Source: Mycobacterium sp. 1554424.7
Lineage (GTDB): Bacteria; Actinomycetota; Actinomycetes; Mycobacteriales; Mycobacteriaceae
Direction of reading: 5' to 3'
DNA: 64,000 nt
Assembly (NCBI RefSeq): GCF_001665295.1
Contig: NZ_LZSE01000122.1
Location: forward strand, 62,001-126,000
This document shows positions 34,627-43,286 of this stretch, piece after piece (positions within the stretch are counted from its first letter, which is position 1; every line of letters starts with the position of its first letter). The translations under genes and the position numbers were made by a program. A model generated the notes under the pieces. The model was not told the origin of the DNA, made no database searches, and saw only the letters and a list, made by a program, of their open reading frames with translations.

Positions 34627-35819
34627 CCGGCGCGAGCACCGCCGAGGTTTACTACGACCCCTTCGATTTCGGCATCGACGACGACCCGTACCCGATCTGG
34701 ACGAGGCTGCGCGACGAGGCGCCGCTGTATTACAACGACAAGTACGGGTTCTACGCGCTGAGCCGCTACGAGGACGTCTCCCGCGAGCTGATGAACTTCG
34801 ACACCTACCGGTCGGGCCGCGGCACCACGATCGAAATCATCAAGAGCGGCATCGAGGTCCCGCCCGGCATCATCCTCTTCGAGGACCCGCCCATTCACGA
34901 TCTGCATCGTCGTTTGCTCTCAAAGGTTTTCACGCCCCGACGGATGGAGGCGATCGAACCGCTGACCCGGGCGTTCTGCGCACGCGCGCTCGACCCGCTG
35001 GTGGGGACGGGCCGGTTCGACTTCATCGAGAATCTCGGCGCGATGGTCCCGATGCGCACGATCGGCTATCTCCTGGGCATCCCCGAGGACGGTCAGGAGG
35101 CGATCCGCGACAAGGGCGGCCGTCAGCTCACCCTGAAAGAAGCCACGTTCCGGCCCGCCACGAAAGAATTTTTCGAGCGGAGCTATGAGATGTTCTCCGA
35201 CTACATCGATTGGCGGGTGGACCACCCGTCGGACGATCTGATGACCCAGCTGCTCAACGCCGAGGTCGAGGACGACGGCGGGGCGCGACGGCTGACGCGG
35301 ATCGAGGTGCTGCAGTACACCAGCATGATCGCCGGCGCGGGCAACGAGACGACGACGCGGTTGATCGGGTTCCTGGGGCAACTCCTCGCCGAGCACCCCG
35401 CCCAGCGGCGGCAAATCGTGGCCGACCCGTCGCTGATTCCCATGGCCATCGAGGAGACCTTGCGCTACGAAGCGCCCTCGCCGGTGCAGGCGCGTTACGT
35501 CGCCCGCGAGGTCGAATGCCACGGCGCGACCGTTCCCGAGGGCTCGATCATGTTGCTGCTCAATGGATCTGCCAACCGCGATGAACGCCGGTACCCGGAT
35601 GCCGACAAGTTCGACATCCATCGCGGCGATACCCATCTCAGCTTCGGCCACGGGCTGCACTTCTGCATGGGATCGGCCTTGGCGCGCATGCAGGCGCGGG
35701 TGGCGCTCGAGGAGGTCATCAAGCGCTGGCCGGACTGGGAAGTCGACTACGCCAACGCCGGCAAGGCCCACACGACCAGCGTGCGGGGATGGGCCAAGCT
35801 GCCGGTGTTCACCGGCTGA
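34623..35819 (+). CDS. Cytochrome P450 (first of two near-twins)
   Basis: 398 residues from ATG 34623. Hallmarks: I-helix IAGAGNETTTRLIG, ExxR in EETLRYE, heme-binding loop SFGHGLHFCMGSALARM (Cys axial ligand). N-terminal YYDPFDFGIDDDPYPIW is typical of mycobacterial P450s close to the steroid/terpenoid groups. It is a soluble monooxygenase needing ferredoxin; no ferredoxin gene lies nearby. It is translationally coupled to the LLM gene and strongly similar to the P450 at 37488-38684. Confidence 0.93.
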   Translation: MTGASTAEVYYDPFDFGIDDDPYPIWTRLRDEAPLYYNDKYGFYALSRYEDVSRELMNFDTYRSGRGTTIEIIKSGIEVPPGIILFEDPPIHDLHRRLLSKVFTPRRMEAIEPLTRAFCARALDPLVGTGRFDFIENLGAMVPMRTIGYLLGIPEDGQEAIRDKGGRQLTLKEATFRPATKEFFERSYEMFSDYIDWRVDHPSDDLMTQLLNAEVEDDGGARRLTRIEVLQYTSMIAGAGNETTTRLIGFLGQLLAEHPAQRRQIVADPSLIPMAIEETLRYEAPSPVQARYVAREVECHGATVPEGSIMLLLNGSANRDERRYPDADKFDIHRGDTHLSFGHGLHFCMGSALARMQARVALEEVIKRWPDWEVDYANAGKAHTTSVRGWAKLPVFTG

Positions 35820-35831
35820 TTTCCCGCCGAA

Positions 35832-35879
35832 CGTCGACTTGTTGGGCGAAATGCGCCGATTTCACGCAACAACTCGACG
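35832..35879. terminator. Strong hairpin between P450 and AveC-like genes
   Basis: CGTCGACTTGTTG (35832-35844) pairs with CAACAACTCGACG (35867-35879) with one mismatch, and the loop continues the stem with GAAAT/ATTTC. The genes on both sides converge on it. Same core as the 22820-22876 repeat. Probable two-way terminator without a T-run. Confidence 0.6.
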
Positions 35880-35890
35880 CTGGGCGCAGT

Positions 35891-36676
35891 TCACTTGGGT
35901 TGGTTCGGCACGCCCGGGAACAACTGGCCTGTCGGGCCCGCGGTCACCCAGCCGCCCAGCTTCGTCACGAGGTGCGGCGCGAAAACGGCGCCGTAGAGCA
36001 GATTTCCGATGACGATGACGGCGGCGATGGACAGCGCCGACGATTGCAGGCGAGTCTTCGATCTGTTATCCGCCCACGCCTCGACGACGTTGTGTCCCTG
36101 CGCGTCGGTCCGCCCGAGCAGGTAGGTGAAGACCATCATCTGAATGCCCATCGCGAGGGAGTCGTAGAGCGGGTACTGGTGAATGGTTCCCTCACGGATC
36201 GCCAGCCCGGGGATCACCCGGCCGTAATAGAACACGCCGAGCTTGGCGCCGAGGAACCCGTTGAAGAGCAGCGCCCAGCAGAAGCCGACGACGAGCCCGA
36301 CGATCAGCAGCGTTATCGGCCTGCGCCACTGGTATTTTGCGCTCAGCCACCGCCCCAGCCCCGCGCCGACGATCGCGGGCAGCACGAAATACGACATGTA
36401 GCCGATGGGCACGGACGAAGGAAGGCCGCCCCAGGTCATGTTCAACGGCCACCACGACGGCATCCGGGGCAGGGCCGGCGGGAACTGGGCGTACATCGCC
36501 CAGTCGTACGGCGCCTCGATCCAGGAGAACGAGATCGCCGAGACGCACAGCAGCAGGAGCGGGTGGGTGCGCCGCTGGCGGATGCTCAGGTATGCGCCGA
36601 CGACGAAAAACGCGATGCCCGTGACGTAGGCAAAGCCCATCGATGCCTTCAACAAGGGCGTCAGCTCGGCGCTCAT
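35891..36676 (-). CDS. AveC-like (spirocyclase family) integral membrane protein
   Basis: 261 residues with about six to seven hydrophobic helices. SFSWIEAPYDWAMYAQFPPALPRMPSWWPLN (~50-80) and IGYMSYFVLPAIVGAGLG recur in mycobacterial proteins grouped with avermectin spirocyclase AveC. AveC forms a spiroketal, but most relatives are uncharacterised. Its ATG (36676) overlaps by four bases the stop of a tiny upstream membrane ORF (36673-36777). It lies between two P450 genes and divergent from a TetR gene, so it probably belongs to the same oxidation pathway. Family call from memory of motifs, moderate. Confidence 0.65.
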   Translation of the reverse strand: MSAELTPLLKASMGFAYVTGIAFFVVGAYLSIRQRRTHPLLLLCVSAISFSWIEAPYDWAMYAQFPPALPRMPSWWPLNMTWGGLPSSVPIGYMSYFVLPAIVGAGLGRWLSAKYQWRRPITLLIVGLVVGFCWALLFNGFLGAKLGVFYYGRVIPGLAIREGTIHQYPLYDSLAMGIQMMVFTYLLGRTDAQGHNVVEAWADNRSKTRLQSSALSIAAVIVIGNLLYGAVFAPHLVTKLGGWVTAGPTGQLFPGVPNQPK

Positions 36677-36777
36677 CGGTCGCGCGCCTGACGCGCTTCG
36701 GGGTCGAAGCGCAGCACCAGGCCGAAGATCAGGACGATCAGTCCGAACAGCGTGCCGAGCATGATGACCGCACCCAC
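36673..36777 (-). CDS. 34-residue single-helix membrane protein
   Basis: A small ORF from GTG 36777 to TGA 36673. It encodes a hydrophobic helix (MLGTLFGLIVLIFGLVL) followed by a charged end RFDPEARQARDR. AAAGGGG lies about eight bases before the GTG, and its stop overlaps the AveC-like ATG by four bases, so translation is coupled. It could be a small subunit or topology helper of the AveC-like protein. No family is known to me. Confidence 0.6.
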   Translation of the reverse strand: MGAVIMLGTLFGLIVLIFGLVLRFDPEARQARDR

Positions 36778-36810
36778 GTCCGCGCCCCTTTCGATACGAC
36801 TCGAAGCTAG

Positions 36811-36828
36811 AGATAGTGCATGCTATCT
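36811..36828. promoter_or_regulatory. Probable TetR operator
   Basis: AGATAG and CTATCT are inverted arms around TGCATG. The site lies eight bases before the TetR GTG (36837) and 34 bases from the divergent small ORF (36777). Its position suits a repressor site controlling both directions. Binding is inferred. Confidence 0.5.
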
Positions 36829-36836
36829 TAAAAGTC

Positions 36837-37475
36837 GTGCCCCAGCGACCCGCGGTTACCGCGACCACGCGCCGCCCCCGCGGTGCGCCGCGCAAACTCC
36901 TGCTCGACGCCGCCCGAGACCTCTTCGCTCGGCAGGATTACCGCGGCACCACCACCCGCGAAATCGCCCAGGCCGCAGGCGTTACCGAGCACCTGTTGTT
37001 CCGCCACTTCGGTTCGAAGGCGGCGCTGTTCCGTGAGGCCCTCGTCCTGCCCTTCACCAGCTTCGTCGACGAATTCGGCCAGACCTGGCAGTCCGTCATC
37101 CCCGAGGAGACCAAGGAGGAGGACCTCGCGGGGCATTTCGTGGGGCAGCTCTACGACGTGTTCGTCGAACACCAGGGTCTGCTCTTGACGCTGATGGCAT
37201 CGGATGCCCTCAGCGACGAGGAAAAGGCCGACGCCGGCATCGACGACGTCCGGCGGGCCATCACCGTGCTCGGCCAGATCAGCGCCGAGGGCATGCACCT
37301 GCGGGGGCTGCGCTCGGATCATCCGGACCTGCCTGCGCATTCGACCGTGGCGATGATCGCCGGCATGGCCGCGCTGCGTTCCACGTACTTCGGACGCAAG
37401 CAGCCGTCGAGGGAAGTGATCGTCGAGGAGCTCGTCCAGGCGATCCTGCACGGCTTCCTGCATCGGAACGATTGA
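36837..37475 (+). CDS. TetR-family regulator
   Basis: 212 residues from GTG 36837 (VPQRPAVTA); the ATG at 36816 lies within the putative operator. The HTH at ~25-65 reads TTREIAQAAGVTEHLLFRHFGSKAALFREAL. The C-terminal domain includes HFVGQLYDVFVEHQGLLLTLM. It lies 12 bases before the second P450, so the regulator and P450 are likely one transcript. It is divergent from the small ORF/AveC-like genes. Ligand unknown, plausibly the P450 substrate. Confidence 0.85.
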   Translation: MPQRPAVTATTRRPRGAPRKLLLDAARDLFARQDYRGTTTREIAQAAGVTEHLLFRHFGSKAALFREALVLPFTSFVDEFGQTWQSVIPEETKEEDLAGHFVGQLYDVFVEHQGLLLTLMASDALSDEEKADAGIDDVRRAITVLGQISAEGMHLRGLRSDHPDLPAHSTVAMIAGMAALRSTYFGRKQPSREVIVEELVQAILHGFLHRND

Positions 37476-37487
37476 AGGGGCGCGATC

Positions 37488-38684
37488 ATGACCAACGCGG
37501 TCGAGTTGTACTACGACCCATTCGATGTCGACATCGACTCGGACCCATACCCCGTTTGGAAGCGCATGCGCGAAGAAGCGCCGCTGTATTACAACGAAAG
37601 GTACAAGTTCTACGCGCTGAGTCGATACGAGGACGTGGTTCGCGAACTGCCGAACTGGGAAACCTATCGGTCGGGTCGCGGCACCACGGCCGACATCCTG
37701 TTCGCGAATATCGAAGTGCCCCCGGGCATTCTGTTGTTCGAGGATCCGCCGCTGCACGACCTGCACCGCAAGCTGTTGTCCCGCGTGTTCACACCCCGCC
37801 GCATGCTGGCGGTCGAGTCGCTGGTGCGTGGATTCTGCATTCGTGAACTTGATCCGTTGGTCGGTGCCGGTGGTTTCGACTTCATCGCCGACCTCGGGGC
37901 GATGATGCCGATGCGGACCATCGGATATCTGTTGGGAATCCCCGAGGAAGACCAAGAGAAGATCCGCGACAGCGGCGTCGCCAACATCGAAATGCCCAAG
38001 GGCCGCGACCCCGCCGAGGTCGATGCGAACGTGTTCGCGAATACCATCGCCATGTTCGCCGAGTACATCGAATGGCGCGCCGACAATCCGTCCGATGACC
38101 TGATGACCGAGCTGCTGCGCGCCGAGATCCAAGAAGCCGACGGCATCCAGCGTCCCCTGTCGCGGACCGAGGTGCTGTCCTACACCGCCATGATCGCCGG
38201 TGCCGGCAACGAAACCACCGCTCGCTTAATCGGTTTCATGGGGCAGCTGCTGTCGGATCACCCGGATCAACGCCGTGAACTGGCCGCCGACCCGTCGCTG
38301 ATCCCCGGCGCGGTGGAGGAAACGCTGCGCTACGAGCCGCCGTCGCCGGTGCAGGCCCGCTACGTTGCCCGCGACGCCGAGCACTACGGTCGCGTGGTGC
38401 CGGAGGGGTCGTTCATGTTGCTGCTCAACGCTTCCGCCAACCGTGACGAACGCCATTTCGCGGACCCGGACCGCTTCGACATCCACCGCCAGGGCGGCCA
38501 CCTCAGCTTCGGGCAGGGCCTGCACTTCTGCCTCGGCTCGGCGCTGGCCCGCATGGAGGCCCGTGTCGCCTTCGAGGAGGTCCTCAAACGCTGGCCCGAC
38601 TGGGAGGTCGACTACGCCAACGCCGTACGGGCGCACACCGCCAGCGTGCGCGGTTGGGCCCGACTGCCCGTCGTCACCGGGTGA
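37488..38684 (+). CDS. Cytochrome P450 (second near-twin)
   Basis: 398 residues. I-helix IAGAGNETTARLIG, ExxR in EETLRYE, heme loop SFGQGLHFCLGSALARM. Long runs are identical to the P450 at 34623-35819 (EAPLYYN, FYALSRYEDV, YRSGRGTT, MIAGAGNETT, SPVQARYVAR, RWPDWEVDYANA), so the two arose by duplication and lie either side of the AveC/TetR pair. ATG at 37488 in an MTNAVELYYDPFD context. Soluble monooxygenase; the substrate is unknown. Confidence 0.93.
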   Translation: MTNAVELYYDPFDVDIDSDPYPVWKRMREEAPLYYNERYKFYALSRYEDVVRELPNWETYRSGRGTTADILFANIEVPPGILLFEDPPLHDLHRKLLSRVFTPRRMLAVESLVRGFCIRELDPLVGAGGFDFIADLGAMMPMRTIGYLLGIPEEDQEKIRDSGVANIEMPKGRDPAEVDANVFANTIAMFAEYIEWRADNPSDDLMTELLRAEIQEADGIQRPLSRTEVLSYTAMIAGAGNETTARLIGFMGQLLSDHPDQRRELAADPSLIPGAVEETLRYEPPSPVQARYVARDAEHYGRVVPEGSFMLLLNASANRDERHFADPDRFDIHRQGGHLSFGQGLHFCLGSALARMEARVAFEEVLKRWPDWEVDYANAVRAHTASVRGWARLPVVTG

Positions 38685-38705
38685 AGGCTCAGCAGGCAAG
38701 GCGGG

Positions 38706-39740
38706 CTACGCGCTTTCGTCGACCAGCACGGCGCCGCCGGGCTGGTTCCCGAGAGTCTGCAGCGGGATGTCCTCGCCCCCGGCCGTCAGGCGAACGATCT
38801 GGGCCAACTCGCCGGGCGCGTCGCACTGCAGGTAGTGGTCGGCGCTGGGCAGCACCCAGTAGCGGTTGCGGCCGGGCTTGCTCTTCAGATACGTCTGCCA
38901 CACGTAGTTGGGAACGCGCACGGGCGAGACGTTGTCGTGAATTCCCCACACCACGGTCGTGTTGACCGGGCTCTTGGAAAGCGCCTCCAGCCAACCGGTT
39001 TCGCCCGCCGAGCGCTCGTTGAGGTATTGAATCGTGTCCGGCAGCACGCGGATTCCGTCGTTGTGGGCGAAGCACCTCGCCAGCGCGGCGATCTCCGGGT
39101 CTTCCAGGGTCCGCCGCGGCATGAACGTGCTGACGCCCAGGCCGGCGGCGAGCATCTCGGGCGTGGTCGCCGCCGCGGTGTCTCGCCCGGTTGCGGGGTC
39201 GAGCAGGGCGGTCTGGAACACGGTGAGGTTCGACAGCGGCAGATAGATGTTGGCGTTCGTCATGATCAGGTCGACGGGCACGGTGTCCTGGGCCGCCAAC
39301 ATCTCCAGCGCGATCATGCCGACGCTGCTGCCGCGATCGTGCGTGAGCATGCGGAATTCGGTCAGCTTCCACACCTGGGTGATCGCGTAGACGAGCAGGC
39401 GCGCGTCGTCGTACAACGAGTAGACGTGCGGCGCCGGCGGCTTGTCGGACAACCCATAGCCGGGGAAGTCCAGCGTGAAAATGTCGAACTCCGAAGCCAG
39501 TTCACCGGCCAGCCCGAAATAGTCGATGCTCGACGTCGGAAAGCCGTGCACCAGCACCAGCGCGGGCGCCCCGGGCGTGCCGCAGCGGCGGCTGAACACC
39601 GTGAGTTCCTGCCCGTCGTTGGCCGCCGTTGTCGACCGCCACCGCAGCTCGGTCCCGTCTTTTTGCCACTGCGCGAAGATGTCCAAGCTGCCAGCATCGC
39701 AGAGGTGATCGCGGTTGGACAACCACGCGTCGTGTTCCAT
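38706..39740 (-). CDS. Alpha/beta hydrolase, epoxide-hydrolase/dehalogenase-like
   Basis: 344 residues. Oxyanion loop HGFPTSSIDYF, LDFPGYGLSDKP, nucleophile elbow THDRGSSVG with Asp, acid in VVWGIHDNVSP and the SADHYLQ histidine. The Asp nucleophile and HGFPTSS loop place it with epoxide hydrolases and dehalogenase relatives, though the halide-binding Trp after the nucleophile is missing (Arg there). It converges on the second P450 with 21 bases between. An epoxide made by a P450 could be its substrate; this is inference. Start ATG 39740. Confidence 0.8.
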   Translation of the reverse strand: MEHDAWLSNRDHLCDAGSLDIFAQWQKDGTELRWRSTTAANDGQELTVFSRRCGTPGAPALVLVHGFPTSSIDYFGLAGELASEFDIFTLDFPGYGLSDKPPAPHVYSLYDDARLLVYAITQVWKLTEFRMLTHDRGSSVGMIALEMLAAQDTVPVDLIMTNANIYLPLSNLTVFQTALLDPATGRDTAAATTPEMLAAGLGVSTFMPRRTLEDPEIAALARCFAHNDGIRVLPDTIQYLNERSAGETGWLEALSKSPVNTTVVWGIHDNVSPVRVPNYVWQTYLKSKPGRNRYWVLPSADHYLQCDAPGELAQIVRLTAGGEDIPLQTLGNQPGGAVLVDESA

Positions 39741-39881
39741 GATTCCCAGGTGTCACAGGAATTTTGGGATGCGCCGCTGTGCCCGCCTCATAGCGACTAC
39801 CTGACATGCCGTTTCCCGCTTGTCGCTGAGGCGGGCAAAAAGCCATCCAACATCTTTCGGTGACTCGAGTGACGACGTCAC

Positions 39882-40394
39882 TCAGGGACAGGTCACGTGA
39901 ATCCCGAACGTCACCTGGTGCACGTCGCCCTGATTCGGCGATGTCCCCTGGCCCGTCCCGGTCACCGTGTAACTCTTGCCGTCCTTCGTTGCCTGTACCT
40001 GGGTCGCGGACTGCGGCGCCTGGTACGGCAACTGATACTCCCCGGATCCCGCCTTGAGCGACAGCGAGAAGGCGTCGACGCTCGGGGGTTTTTCGTCCGA
40101 TATCGCCAGCGACACCGACGCCGAATCGTCGTGAACGGTGATGCGGGTGGTCAGGTCCCCGGATTCGGCCGGCGTGGCGCTCGGCTGCGCCGCCGTGGCT
40201 TTGCACTCGACCTGGGTCATGATCGTGTGTTTGTTCCCGCCCACCATGACGGTCGTGCTCGCCGGGGCCGCGCTCGTACTCGTGGCGGAGGATGGCTGCG
40301 CGCTCTTGCTCGAGCAGGCCGGCACGGCAGCCGCCAACGCCACCACGCCGAGCGCCGCGGCGGCGAGAACGAGCCGCCGAGCCGAACTGGTCAT
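39882..40394 (-). CDS. LpqH-like (19-kDa antigen family) lipoprotein
   Basis: 170 residues from ATG 40394 (MTSSARRLVL). A lipoprotein signal peptide with VPAC at residues ~24-27, then a Ser/Thr/Ala linker. The ~125-residue outer domain has VMVGGNKHTIMTQVECKAT and a C-terminal FGIHVTCP, two cysteines placed as in LpqH. LpqH-type proteins are mycobacterial cell-envelope lipoproteins recognised by host TLR2. Lone gene, no operon partner; the upstream gap of ~100 bases holds its promoter. Confidence 0.8.
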   Translation of the reverse strand: MTSSARRLVLAAAALGVVALAAAVPACSSKSAQPSSATSTSAAPASTTVMVGGNKHTIMTQVECKATAAQPSATPAESGDLTTRITVHDDSASVSLAISDEKPPSVDAFSLSLKAGSGEYQLPYQAPQSATQVQATKDGKSYTVTGTGQGTSPNQGDVHQVTFGIHVTCP

Positions 40395-40493
40395 CTCACA
40401 TCCTTTGCTAGAGCTCAGAAGGACTATAGAGCCCGTTCGTTGCGGCGAGCTCTCATCCCTCTGGCGACCCGCCAAACGGCGGATCCGCGCAGT

Positions 40494-41225
40494 TCACGAC
40501 CACGCTTCCCAGCTGACCATCGTTCGTAACGGTCCCGTGAAGAGGGGTCGCACCGCGCCCGACCGCCACCGCGGCTCGATGAGCGGAGCCAGGGCGTCGG
40601 TGGTGGTGAGCGGGTCGGCGTCGAGGTAGACGACGGTGACGTATTGGTGATCGGTCGACCATCCCGGGGGGAGGTGGGTCCAGCCGGTGCTGGAACCGAA
40701 AGTCCAGGCCCCGGCGGTGCCGGGCGTGGCGAGCAGCGCCGGATGGTGTTCGGCGTGCAGCCACTGCAGCCACGCGTCGGGGCGGCCGGCGGTGGGTTCC
40801 TCCACGATCAGCACGATCCCGCGGTGCGGCCGAAACGGGACCACCTCGGGGGAGACGAGGGCATGCGGGGAGGCCTGCCACTGCAGCAGTCGGAGGCCGG
40901 CCACCTGCAGCGACGGCCGCGTGACCGGAAAGCGGCCGTTCTCCCGCAGCGAGCGGCCGAGCGCGACGAAGTCGTCGAAGGTTTGTTCAACGGGGTCACC
41001 GATCAGGTAGTGCACCACGTTGCCGAGCTGTGCCAGCGGCCCGTCAGCCGCCAAACGGTGATCGGGGTAGGCGCCGTCGGCGATCCAGCGCAGCCCGTGG
41101 ATGATTCCCGGCAGTTGGTATTGCTCGGGCATGTGATCCAGCAGGTGCCAACGCAGATAGCTGCCGTCGTCGTCGGGCGGCGCCGCAGCGGTGAGGCTGA
41201 AAAAGCCTGCCTTGACGCGGTTCAC
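40494..41225 (-). CDS. Unknown protein with duplicated EthD-like half
   Basis: 243 residues. The two halves look alike: SYLRWHLLDHMPEQYQLPGI near residue 22 and AWLQWLHAEHHPALLATPGT near 150 share the W..H....H.P pattern of ferredoxin-like dimeric alpha/beta-barrel proteins (EthD/DUF4286 style). The beta-rich ends LIVEEP and VTVVYLDADP support this. Such proteins bind small hydrophobic ligands or act as lyases. GTG start at 41225 overlaps the stop of the upstream frameshifted gene by four bases (GTGA). No function assigned. Confidence 0.6.
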   Translation of the reverse strand: MNRVKAGFFSLTAAAPPDDDGSYLRWHLLDHMPEQYQLPGIIHGLRWIADGAYPDHRLAADGPLAQLGNVVHYLIGDPVEQTFDDFVALGRSLRENGRFPVTRPSLQVAGLRLLQWQASPHALVSPEVVPFRPHRGIVLIVEEPTAGRPDAWLQWLHAEHHPALLATPGTAGAWTFGSSTGWTHLPPGWSTDHQYVTVVYLDADPLTTTDALAPLIEPRWRSGAVRPLFTGPLRTMVSWEAWS

Positions 41226-41634
41226 GTGCCCGGGCCGATCACGAAGCAGCGGCCGGCGCTGGTGGTGAGCAGCACCTCCTGAACGGCGGACTTGTCGATG
41301 GTCGCGAATTCGAAGCGATGCACCTGCTGTCCGGCATCGATGTTGGCGTCCTGGGACTCGTTGGTGCCGTCCTTCTTGCGAACCGTCGCCGTGACCTTGT
41401 CCGGCTTCGAAATGTTCTGCGGCTCATGGAAATACCAGACTTCGATGCCGGCGTCCGAGCCCTGCCAGCCGTCGGCGTAGTAACACCCCGGATTGCCGTC
41501 GGCGTCCGGCGGAGGCGGCGGGCAGATGGATAGCCCGACGCACGACGGCGTGGCGGTGGCCAGAGGCGGGTAACGATCACAACACCCGCACAACTCAACA
41601 CGAGGATTGTCAGCATTCGGATCGCCTTCGACAT
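41222..41634 (-). pseudogene. Secreted protein gene with a probable frameshift
   Basis: From ATG 41634 one frame encodes a good signal peptide (MSKAIRMLTILVLSCAGVVIV) and then turns into Arg/Pro-rich sequence. The real mature-like sequence (ATPSCVGLSICPPPPP, GCYYADGWQGSDAGIEVWYFHEP, VHRFEFATIDKSAVQEVLLTTSAGRCFVIGPG) is in the next frame and ends at TGA 41222. An indel near 41555-41570 would join them. It is either a broken gene or an assembly/sequencing error. The mature part is ~100 residues with Cys pairs and belongs to no family known to me. It is coupled to 40494-41225. Confidence 0.65.
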
Positions 41635-41649
41635 GAAAGCCCTTTCTGG

Positions 41650-42507
41650 TTAAGACCTTTGCAGTTCCGCGAGCGCCGCCAGGTTTTCCAGGTAATGCTG
41701 CAGCGAGGTGTGTTTGAAGATCGCGGCGACGATGGTGGCACCGTGCGCGGCGAGCTCGCCGAGCGCGTCTCGCGTGCGTTCCGGTTCGTCGATCGGATCC
41801 AGCGGCGACGGCGGTGGCAGCACCACCTCGAACCCGGGTTGAAGGTCGAAGCGGTCCAACCATTCTCGGGCTTGGCGCAGGCTGACGGCGAAGGGCGCCC
41901 AGCCATCGGCCAGGGTCACGGCCCGGCGCAGCGATCGCAGGGTGCGTCCACCGATCCAAATGGGGACGCGTTCCTGGGCGGCGCACGGATCGACGACCAT
42001 CCCGCCGAACGAATAGAACTCGCCCTGGTAGGCGGGTTCGGGGATGGACAGCGAGGCGCGAAGCGCGCGCAGTGCGTCGTCGCCGCGGGGTCCGCGGTCG
42101 TCGAAGGGGGCGCCGATGAGGTCGAACTCCTCCTTCAGGCTGCCGACGCCGACCCCGAGGATGAGCCTGCCGTTGCTGACCTTGTCCAGCGTGCCGTAGC
42201 GCTTGGCGATCTCGAGCGGGTGGTGATAGCCGAGCACCAGCACGTTGGTGGCGAACCGGATTCGCTGCGTGCGCGCGGCCAGGTAGCCGAAGGTGGCCAG
42301 CGGATCCCAATAGCGGGCGCCGCGGCGGCCGCGCTCGGGGGCGGGCAGCGCGATGTGTTCGCTGCAGGTCAGGTGGTAGTAGCCGAGTCGGTCCGCGGCC
42401 TGGGCGATCCGCGCGAGGTCCTCGATGGAAGCGTCATGCTCCCAGGCGGCGCTGGTCTGGGGAAACATGGTCACCACGGGTGTGGATATCGACAGGCGCG
42501 TGCTCAT
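41650..42507 (-). CDS. LLM-class F420-dependent oxidoreductase
   Basis: 285 residues from ATG 42507, overlapping the SDR stop by four bases. TIM-barrel LLM motifs: LTCSEHIALPAPERGRRGARYWDPL, RIRFATNVLVLGYHHPLEIAKRYGTLD, LILGVGVGSLKEEF and VPIWIGGRTLRSLRRA. These match the mycobacterial F420-type subfamily (TIGR03619-like). It is the third gene of a leftward hydrolase-SDR-LLM run whose starts and stops all overlap. Substrate unknown. Confidence 0.85.
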   Translation of the reverse strand: MSTRLSISTPVVTMFPQTSAAWEHDASIEDLARIAQAADRLGYYHLTCSEHIALPAPERGRRGARYWDPLATFGYLAARTQRIRFATNVLVLGYHHPLEIAKRYGTLDKVSNGRLILGVGVGSLKEEFDLIGAPFDDRGPRGDDALRALRASLSIPEPAYQGEFYSFGGMVVDPCAAQERVPIWIGGRTLRSLRRAVTLADGWAPFAVSLRQAREWLDRFDLQPGFEVVLPPPSPLDPIDEPERTRDALGELAAHGATIVAAIFKHTSLQHYLENLAALAELQRS

Positions 42508-43286
42508 CCCTGCATGTACCCCCCTGCGTCGACGGGGATGGATTGGCCTGTGATGGTTCGGCTTTCGTCGCTGGCCAGGAACAGCGCCAGGTTGGCGACG
42601 TCCTCGGGGGAGGAGATGTCCTGCAACGGCACGCCTTTGAGGGACTTGGCGCGCTGGGTGTCGTAATCGACGCCCTGCTCGTCGGCGGTGCGCTGCACCC
42701 ACTTGCGAAACAGCTCGGTGTCGATAGCGCCGGGCACGATGCAGTTGCACCGGATGCCGTACGGACCGACCTCTAGCGCAACGGCTTTGGTGAACGCGCG
42801 CAGCGACGCCTTGGCGGTCACGTAGTGGGTCTTGCGGACCATGCCGGCGTAGCCGGCCGTCGAGGAGAAGTTCAGGATGACTCCGCTGCGGCGCTGCAGC
42901 ATCGACCGGTTGAGCACTTCGCGGGTGCACAGCATGGCCGCGGTGACGTCGATGGCGATGGTGGCATTCCAGTTGTCCAGCGTCTGCTCCCAGATCCAGC
43001 GGTCCTGGCCGGGCGCGGCGGCGTTGTTGCACAGGATGTCCACCTGGCCGAACTCGTCGACCGCCCGCGTCACCATGGCCGCGACGTCGCCCTCGTCGGT
43101 GACGTCGGCGCGCATCGCGATGGCGCCCGGGCCCGCCGCGTCCGCGGCCTCGCGGACCAGCTCTTCGCGCCGCGCCGCCAGCAGCACCCGGGCACCCGCC
43201 GCGACGAACATCGAGCCCATCACCGGACCCAGACCGCTGCTGGCGCCGGTGATGATCGCGACCTTGCCGTCAAGCCGCCCGGTCAT
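42504..43286 (-). CDS. Short-chain dehydrogenase/reductase
   Basis: 260 residues from ATG 43286 (MTGRLDGKVA), which overlaps the upstream hydrolase stop by four bases; ATG 43295 is possible. Cofactor loop TGASSGLG, CNNAA, catalytic Ser in NFSSTAGY and the Tyr-Lys pair in HYVTAKASL, C-terminal IPVDAGGYMQG. Classical SDR fold. It oxidises or reduces a hydroxy/keto group with NAD(P). The coupling to a hydrolase and an F420 oxidoreductase suggests one pathway. Confidence 0.9.
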   Translation of the reverse strand: MTGRLDGKVAIITGASSGLGPVMGSMFVAAGARVLLAARREELVREAADAAGPGAIAMRADVTDEGDVAAMVTRAVDEFGQVDILCNNAAAPGQDRWIWEQTLDNWNATIAIDVTAAMLCTREVLNRSMLQRRSGVILNFSSTAGYAGMVRKTHYVTAKASLRAFTKAVALEVGPYGIRCNCIVPGAIDTELFRKWVQRTADEQGVDYDTQRAKSLKGVPLQDISSPEDVANLALFLASDESRTITGQSIPVDAGGYMQG

